Source: a virus
IMG/VR virus record: IMGVR_UViG_3300009550_000037
Span: 1 to 32,382 of that record
Direction: 5' to 3' (one strand)
DNA: 32,382 nucleotides
A program made the translations under genes and the position numbers. Below are positions 25,127-31,482 of the stretch, in pieces; position 1 is the first letter of the stretch, and each line of letters begins with the position of its first letter. The notes beneath the pieces were generated by a model, which saw only the letters and a program-made list of their open reading frames with translations, did no database searches and was not told the DNA's origin.

Positions 25127-25278
25127 ATTTCGCAATGATGCAGCATCATCAATATAGTTTGACAGAATTAAATGATATGGTGCCGTGGGAAAGGGAAATA
25201 TATATAGCTCTTCTCAAGGAACATATAGAGAAAGAAAATGAGCGTATGGAGCGCGAACAACAAAAAATGAGGAGATAG
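25081..25278 (+). CDS. 51: gp51-like extension, made by -1 frameshift from gp26
   Basis: This -1-frame segment encodes 65 residues: FVGLSHDSLVNHYKTNFAMM, QHHQYSLTELNDMVPWEREI and YIALLKEHIEKENERMEREQ, then QKMRR. 'HH..sL.EL..M.PWErEiYi.LL..HiekEne' is the pattern of the second half of phage tail assembly chaperones and of gp51-type proteins. Neither in-frame ATG at 25135/25138 has a Shine-Dalgarno site, so independent initiation is unlikely. A slip after codon 235 of gp26 gives a 300-residue fusion. In T4, gp26 and gp51 are separate adjacent genes. It ends 2 nt before the next ATG. The gp51 homology is inferred from pattern and position. Confidence 0.72.
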   Translation, partial: FVGLSHDSLVNHYKTNFAMMQHHQYSLTELNDMVPWEREIYIALLKEHIEKENERMEREQQKMRR

Positions 25279-25280
25279 TA

Positions 25281-25658
25281 ATGGCTGATAATCAAGACAA
25301 CAGCAGAAATGAAGTAGAAATAGACTTAGATAAGTATATGGCTATGATTGAAAAGCTTGACGAACAAGAAGACCAGATTAAAGAAATGAAAGAGGAAGCT
25401 AGGATCGCTGCAGAGCGACTAGGACCTCGTAAAAGAAAATTCATGGATTTATTTTTGGATGACAATGACTTAAACGAAAAAGCAATCATAGGATTTATAT
25501 CATTCTTTTTAATGATGTGTTTCGGAATCACCGACTTAGTGACAGCACTAGTATGGGATTTAGATTTAAAAGTATCTGAGACAATTTATACATCGTTTGT
25601 GGTAGTCACATTAGGTTCATTTGGTATATCAGAAGCTGGTAAAGCATTTGGTAAATAA
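25281..25658 (+). CDS. Two-helix membrane protein between chaperone and tape measure (125 aa)
   Basis: The 125-residue protein has a charged N-terminal coiled coil (about 15-50: LDKYMAMIEKLDEQEDQIKE, MKEEARIAAERL), then a KRKF basic step. Two hydrophobic spans follow at about 68-91 (AIIGFISFFLMMCFGITDLV) and 98-119 (TIYTSFVVVTLGSFGISEAG). The layout resembles small holins or membrane anchors, but no family is assigned. TGAGGAGATAGTA precedes the ATG, giving a good ribosome-binding site. Its place between the assembly chaperone and the tape measure suggests a tail-tip or DNA-entry membrane component more than lysis, which is inference. Confidence 0.78.
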   Translation: MADNQDNSRNEVEIDLDKYMAMIEKLDEQEDQIKEMKEEARIAAERLGPRKRKFMDLFLDDNDLNEKAIIGFISFFLMMCFGITDLVTALVWDLDLKVSETIYTSFVVVTLGSFGISEAGKAFGK

Positions 25659-25678
25659 AACAAATTAAGGATTAAAAC

Positions 25679-27550
25679 ATGGCAGATTTTAAAAGTTCAA
25701 CTGGTCCAGTTAAAAGTACATTTGACGATGTAGTTGATAAGCTACAGGAAATGAATAAAGACCAAACTGCTTTACAAAAAGAAGCTGTTATTTATGGTAA
25801 TGAACTGCAAGAGTATGTCCAAAATGAAGGACATGCAATGTCTAATGCGCAATTGCAATCCATGCAAGAATTAATCCTTGCTTTACAAGAAGGTAGATTA
25901 GATGATATTGAAGCATCTAAAGAAGAACTTCTTCGTAAAAGAGCTGAAGAAAAAAGAGATGAAGAAAGAAACGATACTCTTTTAGATACTCTCAAACAAT
26001 TAAAGAAACAATTTAAATTACTAAAAGCTAATTTTGATGATAAAGGTGGTATGTCACTACTTGGACTTATATTTAGAACAGCTCTTGTTGGATTTTTAAT
26101 AGGTATAATACAAGGTATTGGAAGTGTTTATGTTAATATATTTAAGAAGCTTGGCTTGGGAATAAAAGCTGGAGCGAATAAAATAGTAAAACTCTTTCAG
26201 TTAGATGTATTATTTAGAAATATTAGAAATAGTCTTGGAGATTTTAAAAATAGATTTATAGCTTTCTTTAAAAACTCTAGATTTGCTAAGTTCTTTCAAT
26301 CATCAAACAAGGGTAGTTTTTTCTCCACTGCGTTTAATGGATTCATGAATATCGCTAAAGATATAGGTAAACTTATAGGTAATCAAATAGGCAATATGAA
26401 AAAAATTGGTAGTGCAATTGTTGGACTTTTTACTGGAGCTCCTCTTGCATTTGAAGGCTTAACTAAACTAAAATTTGGTATTAAAGCAGATTCATTATTG
26501 TTTAAAAAAATAGGGGAATTGATTAATTTTGTAAAAGGTCCATTGGTAAGAGTATTTGCCGCAATTGGCGATTCAGTAAAAGGCATATTTACTACTATTA
26601 TTAATACTTTTGGAGCGACATTTGATAAAATTGCAGCTGTATTTACTGGTAATAAAGAAGGTAATATGTTTGCTAAATTAGGAGAAAGAATAACAACATT
26701 CTTTTCAAAGTCTGGTCCATTAAAACAATTTTTTGGATTCTTTTTGAAAATACAAGAAGCATTTAAAGTGCTTGGACGAGTGATTGGTTCTAAAATTCTA
26801 TTTCCTATATTTGGAGCCATTGGTGCTATTAAAGGAGCCTTTGCAGATATAAAAGATATAGTTGACCAGCCTGAAAGAATTATAAGAGGTGTAGTTGGTT
26901 CTGTAAGAGGTGCATTTAGAATACTTATTGGAGAATTTTTAGACTTTATAAAACAAGCTATTGGATTTGTAATTGATTTATTACCTGGAGTAGAGGGCGT
27001 AAGAGAAAAATTTAAAGAATTTTCATTTGCAGATTTCTTTGACCAAATGTTCTTTGCAGTATCTGATTATTTTGTAGAAATGGTTAATGCTGTAAGAGAT
27101 ACAATTGATGATATATCTATGGAAGGAATATTTCAAAATATGGGATTACAGTTAATGGCAATATTCGCAAAAATAGCTGACTTCCCAATAGCAATAGCAA
27201 AAGGAGCTTGGGCTGCACTTACTACAAGCCTTACAGCAAGTGGTGAAGAAAGAATGGCAGCGTTTTCAGAAGCATTTGCTGACCAAATGAATAATGGATT
27301 AAAATCTGCAGTATTAGACAAAATGGTCACGGCTGATGGAATAAACAATGAGACTGGCGAGGACATGCAATATAAAAGTAATATGTATCAATCAGGCAAT
27401 GCTCCTTTACAAATTCTTGATGCTAGACAAAATGCAAACAATACAAGCAATACAACTAATATAATGGGTACTGGTACTGAAAACGAATCAGCTTATATAA
27501 GAATGGTTGACATGAATATGAATCTAGGAAGATATTTGGGGGGTACCTAA
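25679..27550 (+). CDS. 29: Tape-measure protein (gp29-like)
   Basis: The 623-residue protein is close to T4 gp29 in length (590), the tail length determiner. Residues 1-125 are a charged coiled coil (LQEGRLDDIEASKEELLRKR). A long hydrophobic segment follows at about 127-152 (LLGLIFRTALVGFLIGIIQG). The middle consists of amphipathic helices with Phe/Ile/Gly-rich repeats (for example FNGFMNIAKDIGKLIGNQIG), and the C-terminal region has a proline-containing hydrophobic area. This layout is typical of tape measures that enter the membrane with the DNA. It follows the chaperone pair, as in most tailed phages. TTAAGGATTAAAAC precedes the ATG. It ends before a hairpin at 27557-27580 where it meets the gp32 gene tail to tail. 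Confidence 0.82.
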   Translation: MADFKSSTGPVKSTFDDVVDKLQEMNKDQTALQKEAVIYGNELQEYVQNEGHAMSNAQLQSMQELILALQEGRLDDIEASKEELLRKRAEEKRDEERNDTLLDTLKQLKKQFKLLKANFDDKGGMSLLGLIFRTALVGFLIGIIQGIGSVYVNIFKKLGLGIKAGANKIVKLFQLDVLFRNIRNSLGDFKNRFIAFFKNSRFAKFFQSSNKGSFFSTAFNGFMNIAKDIGKLIGNQIGNMKKIGSAIVGLFTGAPLAFEGLTKLKFGIKADSLLFKKIGELINFVKGPLVRVFAAIGDSVKGIFTTIINTFGATFDKIAAVFTGNKEGNMFAKLGERITTFFSKSGPLKQFFGFFLKIQEAFKVLGRVIGSKILFPIFGAIGAIKGAFADIKDIVDQPERIIRGVVGSVRGAFRILIGEFLDFIKQAIGFVIDLLPGVEGVREKFKEFSFADFFDQMFFAVSDYFVEMVNAVRDTIDDISMEGIFQNMGLQLMAIFAKIADFPIAIAKGAWAALTTSLTASGEERMAAFSEAFADQMNNGLKSAVLDKMVTADGINNETGEDMQYKSNMYQSGNAPLQILDARQNANNTSNTTNIMGTGTENESAYIRMVDMNMNLGRYLGGT

Positions 27551-27552
27551 AT

Positions 27553-27580
27553 AAAAAAAGGGACCCATTCGAGTCCCTTT
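27553..27580 (-). terminator. Rho-independent terminator after gp32
   Basis: The stem AAAGGGAC (27557-27564) and GTCCCTTT (27573-27580) is a perfect 8-bp match with an 8-nt loop. Read on the minus strand it is followed by seven T residues (27559-27553), a classic terminator for gp32. Read on the plus strand the hairpin is followed by CCAAAAAAAA, not a T-run. It would therefore stop the tape-measure transcript poorly. Confidence 0.85.
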
Positions 27581-27595
27581 CCAAAAAAAATTAAA

Positions 27596-28507
27596 TTAAC
27601 TTTCTTTTGCTAACTTAGCGAAATAACTAAGTGTGTCATCTTCATCAGATGATTCTTCAACAGGTGTATTACCAAATGATTCTGCTTCTGCAGTACTCAT
27701 ACTTTGAGTTGGTGCTGCTTCAGTCATTACTGGTGCTGCTACTGGAGCGTGTCCTGCATCAATACCTAGTACTTTATTAAGCTTCATTGACAACTCATCA
27801 TAAGTTTTATAATTGCTTGGCTCTAAGAATTCTTGTAAAGAATAAAGTTTATTGTAAACTTCAGTCAATCTTGATTCATCACCTTCATATAAAGATGATT
27901 GTGAACCAAACTCGGACTTATCATAGTTTACCCAACCTTCTACTTTTCTGATTTTGATTTTGAAGTCAGCGCCTTCCCAGAAATCGTAAGGATTTACTGG
28001 TTCTTCATCAGCGAACTGAGGTTGCATGACATCCATAATCTTATCAAAGATTTTCTTACCAAACTTATAAAGGAATACTTTACCTTCATTTTCTGGATTT
28101 GACGGGTCAGAAACAATTAACACATTACTTACATAATGTAATCTTCTTTTTCTATCCCTAGCTGTTGCTTTATCTTCGTCCCTACCAGAGTTCCATAGCA
28201 CCGAGTTATGTTCCGATACTGGGTCCTGAGCGCCAATAGATGTTAAAGAGTTTTCGATATACCATAAGCCAGTTGGGCCTTTAAATCCATGGTCCCAATA
28301 TCTTACCCAAGGTAAGTCCTCACCTTCTTTCGCTGGTAAGAATCTGACAACGGCATAACCGTTTCCTGCTTTATCTCTAGTTGGTTTCCAAAATCTGTCA
28401 TCCGCATAGGAATTAGTTTCTGGTTTTGCTGAAGATACAGCTTCTGCTGCTTTTACGAGTTTGTCGATTGACGAGCCTCGCATGCTCTTTAGATTTTCTA
28501 GTGACAT
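27596..28507 (-). CDS. 32: Single-stranded DNA-binding protein gp32, cysteine-free
   Basis: The product is 303 residues; T4 gp32 is 301. The OB-fold core is clear: '[20 protein letters not shown]' then [16 protein letters not shown] (T4: [31 protein letters not shown]), and '[20 protein letters not shown]' then [12 protein letters not shown]. The acidic C-terminus ([20 protein letters not shown]) is the usual partner-docking tail. T4 coordinates zinc with three cysteines and a histidine in the core; here that region reads [20 protein letters not shown] and the whole protein lacks cysteine. The ribosome-binding site is ACGGAGAAATAAA. It is driven by the promoter at 28599-28571 with a leader of about 57 nt and ends at a strong terminator. 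gp59 lies directly upstream, as in T4. Confidence 0.92.
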   Translation of the reverse strand: [303 protein letters not shown]

Positions 28508-28557
28508 TTTATTTCTCCGTATTTACAATGTATTACTGAATTATCCACTTTATCCAT
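28498..28557 (-). CDS. Possible leader peptide ahead of gp32 (19 codons)
   Basis: An open frame from ATG 28557 to TAG 28500-28498 (MDKVDNSVIHCKYGEIKCH) fills the gp32 leader and overlaps the gp32 ATG by ten bases. It lies about 7 nt from the predicted transcription start. T4 gp32 represses its own translation through its leader. A translated leader could alter that control here, but the frame may be chance; no family is known. Confidence 0.25.
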   Translation of the reverse strand: MDKVDNSVIHCKYGEIKCH

Positions 28558-28570
28558 AATATAATATATT

Positions 28571-28599
28571 ATTATAACATATTTCTATGCTTTTGTAAA
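28571..28599 (-). promoter_or_regulatory. Sigma70-type promoter for gp32 (TTTACA-17-TATAAT)
   Basis: On the minus strand, TTTACA (28599-28594), a 17-nt spacer and TATAAT (28576-28571) with TG before it (TATGTTATAAT). The -35 lies inside the last codons of gp59. It shares its layout with the promoters at 31232-31204 and 32253-32225. It gives gp32 its own transcript start near 28564. Confidence 0.75.
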
Positions 28600-29178
28600 G
28601 GTTTCTTTTAATAAATTTAAACATTTATCTCTGTCAAACTTTACAAACGGTTTGTATTTCATAATCTTTCTATAGATATCAGGCCAAATAATTGTGTCTG
28701 TTATCTTTTTGTTTTCGCGTTCTACAAAACCTATTATTGAATCCAAGATGACTACTGTTTCTAAGAGTACTTCTTCTTGCATCCAAAGTTTTATAATCAA
28801 TGGATGATTGTTTTCTTCTGCTACTAAGAGCTCGTCAAACGATATATCCATATCATATAGTTTATTTATATCAGTTTGAAACTGATACGTTAGCGATTCC
28901 ATAATTTTCTTATGGTCTCTATAATATTTTTCTCCGCCTTCGTTAAGCATGTCGCCGACGTACTTAACATCGTTTTTAAAGTTAGCTATATAAAAATCTT
29001 TTAATTCAGATTCATACGTTTTAGCTAATTTAGCAAAGAAAAACTTATCCTTTCGTTTAAAGAATGATGTTGGCTTTACTGAAGTCTTAAAATGGTATTT
29101 AATCGCATCATATCCATCTGTTTCAAAATGTAATTTAAGTGCGTTATATAACTTATAAGATTCAAAAGGGTCATTCAT
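28585..29178 (-). CDS. 59: Helicase loader gp59
   Basis: The product is 197 residues; T4 gp59 is 217. Shared pattern includes 'YKLYNALKLHFETDGYDAIK' then 'YHFKTSVKPTSFFKRKDKFF', 'FAKLAKTY', and the C-terminal 'LDSIIGFVERENKKITDTII' then 'WPDIYRKIMKYKPFV' (T4: YKLYLMIKQHMNGKYDVIKYN...RRDKYFFQKLSEKY; LLDSFLNIID...DNLVWNNYSIKLKAYRK). gp59 places the gp41 helicase on gp32-coated DNA at forks. It overlaps gp33 by four bases (ATGA) and is followed by gp32, so the set gp33-gp59-gp32 is kept as in T4. The gp32 promoter -35 sits in its last codons. Confidence 0.9.
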   Translation of the reverse strand: MNDPFESYKLYNALKLHFETDGYDAIKYHFKTSVKPTSFFKRKDKFFFAKLAKTYESELKDFYIANFKNDVKYVGDMLNEGGEKYYRDHKKIMESLTYQFQTDINKLYDMDISFDELLVAEENNHPLIIKLWMQEEVLLETVVILDSIIGFVERENKKITDTIIWPDIYRKIMKYKPFVKFDRDKCLNLLKETFTKA

Positions 29179-29432
29179 ACTGGCAATTTATTACCACGTT
29201 TTGATTTGATTAAATGTAAGCTAGAAGCTTCTTCTTCAATCTTTTGTTTTAAAGAATCTGTTAATAATTTCTTTAGATTTTTATAGTCCATTGAACGTTG
29301 TTCAATCACATAAGATGCTGCATCAATATATGACATATTATTATTAGCAACTAGATGTTCTACTGCTGCAGAAAATCTTTTCTTTGTCATAATCTTATGT
29401 TCTAATGGATTCTCTTTATCCGACAAACTCAT
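29175..29432 (-). CDS. 33: Late transcription coactivator gp33
   Basis: I place the start at the ATG 29432-29430 (MSLSDKENPLEHKIMTKKRF), preceded by GAGGGTG, giving 85 residues. A longer frame would begin at a GTG at 29465; an ATG at 29441 is also possible. The helical core 'KRFSAAVEHLVANNNMSYID' then AASYVIEQRSMDYKNLKKLL and the C-terminal 'SSLHLIKSKRGNKLPV' fit gp33-family proteins. T4 gp33 is 112 residues, bridges RNA polymerase and the sliding clamp, and works with gp55 at TATAAATA promoters. The order with gp59 and gp32 agrees with T4. Its 5' end overlaps the end of the peroxiredoxin gene by 17 nt. Confidence 0.82.
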   Translation of the reverse strand: MSLSDKENPLEHKIMTKKRFSAAVEHLVANNNMSYIDAASYVIEQRSMDYKNLKKLLTDSLKQKIEEEASSLHLIKSKRGNKLPV

Positions 29433-29937
29433 CACCCTCATTCCATTCACACCCTGTAAGACCACCAGCTTGTAAAGCCTTTAAAGTTCTTAATACTTCA
29501 TTAGCATTTCTTCCAGTGTCTAGTGCGTTAACTGATACGTGTTGTACTATTCTCTTTTTATCAAAAATAAAAGTTGCTCTATATGGAACACCTTCTTCTT
29601 CATTAACAATACCAAGATTATGTGATAGACCTAATCCACAATCAGCAGCAAGAGTATGCTGTATATTTCCAATTGTTAGGTTATCTTGTTTCCAAGCATG
29701 TTTACAAAATTCATTATCACCACTTATTCCAATAACATTAGCATGCTCTGTTAAAACATCCATGCCAGCTATTTCTGTTGGACAAATAAATGTAAAGTCC
29801 TTTGGATAAAAATAAACGACTGACCAATCCTTTTTATGTGGTGTAAATCCTTCGTCTACTTCAACTCTCACAAATTCATTATTTTCGTTTATTCCTTGCA
29901 GTGAGAATGCAGGGAACTTATCTCCTACTGATAGCAT
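29416..29937 (-). CDS. AhpC-type 2-Cys peroxiredoxin
   Basis: The product is 173 residues. The peroxidatic site is 'FYPKDFTFICPTEI', with P45-x3-T49-x2-C52 and the conserved R120 (VPYRATFIFD). The C-terminus 'LQAGGLTGCEWNEGDEFVG' holds the likely resolving C163 in the AhpC position. This is the typical 2-Cys AhpC/TSA layout, reducing peroxides with electrons from a disulfide reductase, probably the host's. AGGAGG lies seven bases before the ATG, the strongest ribosome-binding site in this cluster. It lies between the 381-residue protein and gp33, overlapping gp33's start. An auxiliary metabolic role in protecting the infected cell from oxidative stress is inferred. No frameshift or lost catalytic residue. 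Confidence 0.9.
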   Translation of the reverse strand: MLSVGDKFPAFSLQGINENNEFVRVEVDEGFTPHKKDWSVVYFYPKDFTFICPTEIAGMDVLTEHANVIGISGDNEFCKHAWKQDNLTIGNIQHTLAADCGLGLSHNLGIVNEEEGVPYRATFIFDKKRIVQHVSVNALDTGRNANEVLRTLKALQAGGLTGCEWNEGDEFVG

Positions 29938-29946
29938 ATTATCCTC

Positions 29947-31092
29947 CTAAAATACTCTCATTAAAATACAGTCAGCATTAACTCTTCCTGTAGGGTTATC
30001 AATTTTTGTTGTTAATGTCTTCCAAACCTTTTCGATTTGTTTTTCAGTCTTACCTAAAATCATTGGTAATATATCTTCAGGCTTTCTTAAGGTAGCTTGT
30101 TTTGAGCTTTCCTTATCAAAGTTTTTTATTGATGTACCACTTATTTCAAATCCGCTTGTCGCAGTCGTAACGTACTCAATTAACTTTTTATTTTTACAAT
30201 TATATATGTAAAGCTTGTGCTTACCCGGCACAAGTACAGGATTTATTGATATTAATTTAGCATCAACATTTTCTGTCATATACTTAAGTTTTTCAACTTG
30301 CTTATCTGAAGCTTTAGGTCTTTTAATTCTAGTACGTGTAGCTTTAGAATTAGTTCTCATCCTTTCAATGTCTTCAAATATTTTATCCATAAGGTCAAGC
30401 ATTTTCTTTTTATTGCCTTTTGTAATATGTGAATATGCTTCTACTGCTTGTTCGCATTTTTTATGGTAAGCATCATATACTAAATCGTATTCAGCTTGTA
30501 CTAAATCTCTAAACATATTAAGACCAGCACCTTTTATTTTATGTAGTTGTAATATACTATATGTAGGGAATAAAACTTCTTTTTTATCAAAGATTCCGTC
30601 CATCCATTTATCAACAACCATTGTATCAAAATCATGATAGATAGTATCTAAAACTTTCTTTCTCATTCTGACAGCCGGTGAAATAGGTACAACTTTAGGT
30701 TTTTTATCTAGTTCTTTTTTAATCTTTGCGCCTTCTTTTTCCATAGCCCATAGATGTTCATTAACTAATTCTAATCTTTCATCTAAAGGATAACCAGTCC
30801 ATCCAGCATTTTGCATAGCAATTGGTTGATACGCTTTCATACGATATTTCCAATCAGGTAATTTTTTAAGATTCGATATTTGCTTCTTATTAAAATTAAG
30901 AATTCTTGTGCAGTATACTTGAACAGTTTCTGCGGATTGTTTTTTATTTTCGAAATAGTAGAACCAACGAGTACCTTTCATCCACTCTGTCATTCTTTCT
31001 TTTTCTTTTTTTGGAACCGGGTTATGTACTCCATAACTTGGTTTTGGTCCCATTATTGCTTCATCAGCGTTTTTTAATCTTTTCTTAGCCAT
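29947..31092 (-). CDS. Conserved T4-like marine phage protein (381 aa), function unknown
   Basis: The protein is 381 residues, strongly basic. The N-terminal part includes 'TRWFYYFENKKQSAETVQVY' and 'GWTGYPLDERLELVNEHLWA'. The middle has 'AVRMRKKVLDTIYHDFDTMV', a 'KCEQAVEAYSHITKGNKKKM' helix and the basic stretch 'SKATRTRIKRPKASDKQVEK'. The C-terminus has a beta pattern 'LYIYNCKNKKLIEYVTTATS' then GFEISGTSIKNFDKESSKQA and 'KTEKQIEKVWKTLTTKIDNP'. I have seen similar proteins beside gp32/gp33 in marine T4-like phages but know no function. The basic middle suggests nucleic-acid binding. AAGGAGAACAT precedes the ATG; it is transcribed from the promoter at 31232-31204 with a 31-residue gene in front. 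Confidence 0.8.
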   Translation of the reverse strand: MAKKRLKNADEAIMGPKPSYGVHNPVPKKEKERMTEWMKGTRWFYYFENKKQSAETVQVYCTRILNFNKKQISNLKKLPDWKYRMKAYQPIAMQNAGWTGYPLDERLELVNEHLWAMEKEGAKIKKELDKKPKVVPISPAVRMRKKVLDTIYHDFDTMVVDKWMDGIFDKKEVLFPTYSILQLHKIKGAGLNMFRDLVQAEYDLVYDAYHKKCEQAVEAYSHITKGNKKKMLDLMDKIFEDIERMRTNSKATRTRIKRPKASDKQVEKLKYMTENVDAKLISINPVLVPGKHKLYIYNCKNKKLIEYVTTATSGFEISGTSIKNFDKESSKQATLRKPEDILPMILGKTEKQIEKVWKTLTTKIDNPTGRVNADCILMRVF

Positions 31093-31101
31093 ATGTTCTC
31101 C

Positions 31102-31197
31102 TTATTTCATTGTGCTTATATACCATACAGCCCAACAGACGAGAGCTGTCCAGCTGACTCCTCCGATGACTAATAGTATGTATTTAATTTCTTCCAT
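31102..31197 (-). CDS. Small membrane protein, 31 aa, leaderless
   Basis: A 31-residue frame from ATG 31197 to TAA 31104-31102 reads MEEIKYILLVIGGVSWTALV then CWAVWYISTMK, a single hydrophobic span with a charged N-terminus. The TAA is followed by GGAGAACAT and the ATG of the 381-residue gene, so the two are likely coupled. The ATG lies six bases downstream of a TATAAT box with no ribosome-binding site. The hydrophobic pattern and the promoter placement support a real gene. A membrane microprotein; function unknown. Confidence 0.6.
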   Translation of the reverse strand: MEEIKYILLVIGGVSWTALVCWAVWYISTMK

Positions 31198-31203
31198 TGT
31201 TAT

Positions 31204-31232
31204 ATTATACCATATTTTTTATTGTTTGTAAA
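31204..31232 (-). promoter_or_regulatory. Sigma70-type promoter with start at the ATG
   Basis: On the minus strand, TTTACA (31232-31227), a 17-nt spacer ending TATGG, and TATAAT (31209-31204); then ATAACA and ATG at 31197. Predicted +1 falls on or next to the ATG. It should drive the 31-residue gene, the 381-residue gene, peroxiredoxin, gp33 and gp59. Confidence 0.75.
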
Positions 31233-31242
31233 CTGTTTTTTT

Positions 31243-31300
31243 AAAAAAGGTGGCCAGGTCTCCGCGGGTGATAAGGAGTTGCGTTGTTGAGACCCAGCCG
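31243..31300 (-). terminator. GC-rich hairpin with T-run, probable operon terminator
   Basis: GGTCTC (31257-31262) pairs with GAGACC (31289-31294). Outside it, GGC (31252-31254) pairs with GCC (31297-31299) across a CA/CA internal loop. An inner CGC/GCG pair (31263-31265, 31281-31283) is possible. Read on the minus strand the stem is followed by CC and six T residues (31248-31243). It sits between the stop of the 58-residue gene and the next promoter. The 26-nt loop is large for a plain terminator, so a structured RNA is also possible. Confidence 0.6.
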
Positions 31301-31305
31301 AAAAA

Positions 31306-31482
31306 TTAAGTATTATCTCCATCCCTATACTTTATATTTGATTTATCAAATTGTTTTCTTGTTTCTTTTTCCCAAGGTAGAGGTATTTGTCTACCTTGTC
31401 TTTGTTCCTCACTTACGTGTGCGGACATGTATGCGAATAATCCTGCTCCTATTGTAATTAATATACCAAATAATGTATTCAT
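31306..31482 (-). CDS. Small protein with N-terminal membrane segment (58 aa)
   Basis: A 58-residue frame from ATG 31482 to TAA 31308-31306. It begins MNTLFGILITIGAGLFAYMS, a clear membrane span, then turns charged: AHVSEEQRQGRQIPLPWEKE, then TRKQFDKSNIKYRDGDNT. AGGAGAAACTA precedes the ATG, which overlaps the upstream stop by one base (TAATG). The good ribosome-binding site and coupling make it a convincing gene. The single span with a cytoplasmic-type charged tail suggests a small membrane-anchored protein. No family recognised. Confidence 0.75.
   Translation of the reverse strand: MNTLFGILITIGAGLFAYMSAHVSEEQRQGRQIPLPWEKETRKQFDKSNIKYRDGDNT

Noticed and set aside
27557-27580. Hairpin as a terminator for the tape-measure transcript on the plus strand
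   Set aside because: On that strand it is followed by CC and A residues, not a T-run, so I assign it only to the minus-strand gp32 transcript.
28863-28870. TATAAATA octamer on the minus strand inside gp59
   Set aside because: No gene start fits it and no ribosome-binding site follows; likely chance in AT-rich coding DNA.
29433-29465. Longer start of gp33 at a GTG (29465)
   Set aside because: It would overlap the peroxiredoxin gene by 50 nt and use a GTG; the ATG at 29432 has GAGGG just upstream and begins in the expected way for the family.
29405-29809. A 134-residue open frame antisense to the peroxiredoxin
   Set aside because: The catalytic motifs of peroxiredoxin on the other strand are intact, so the antisense frame is a shadow.
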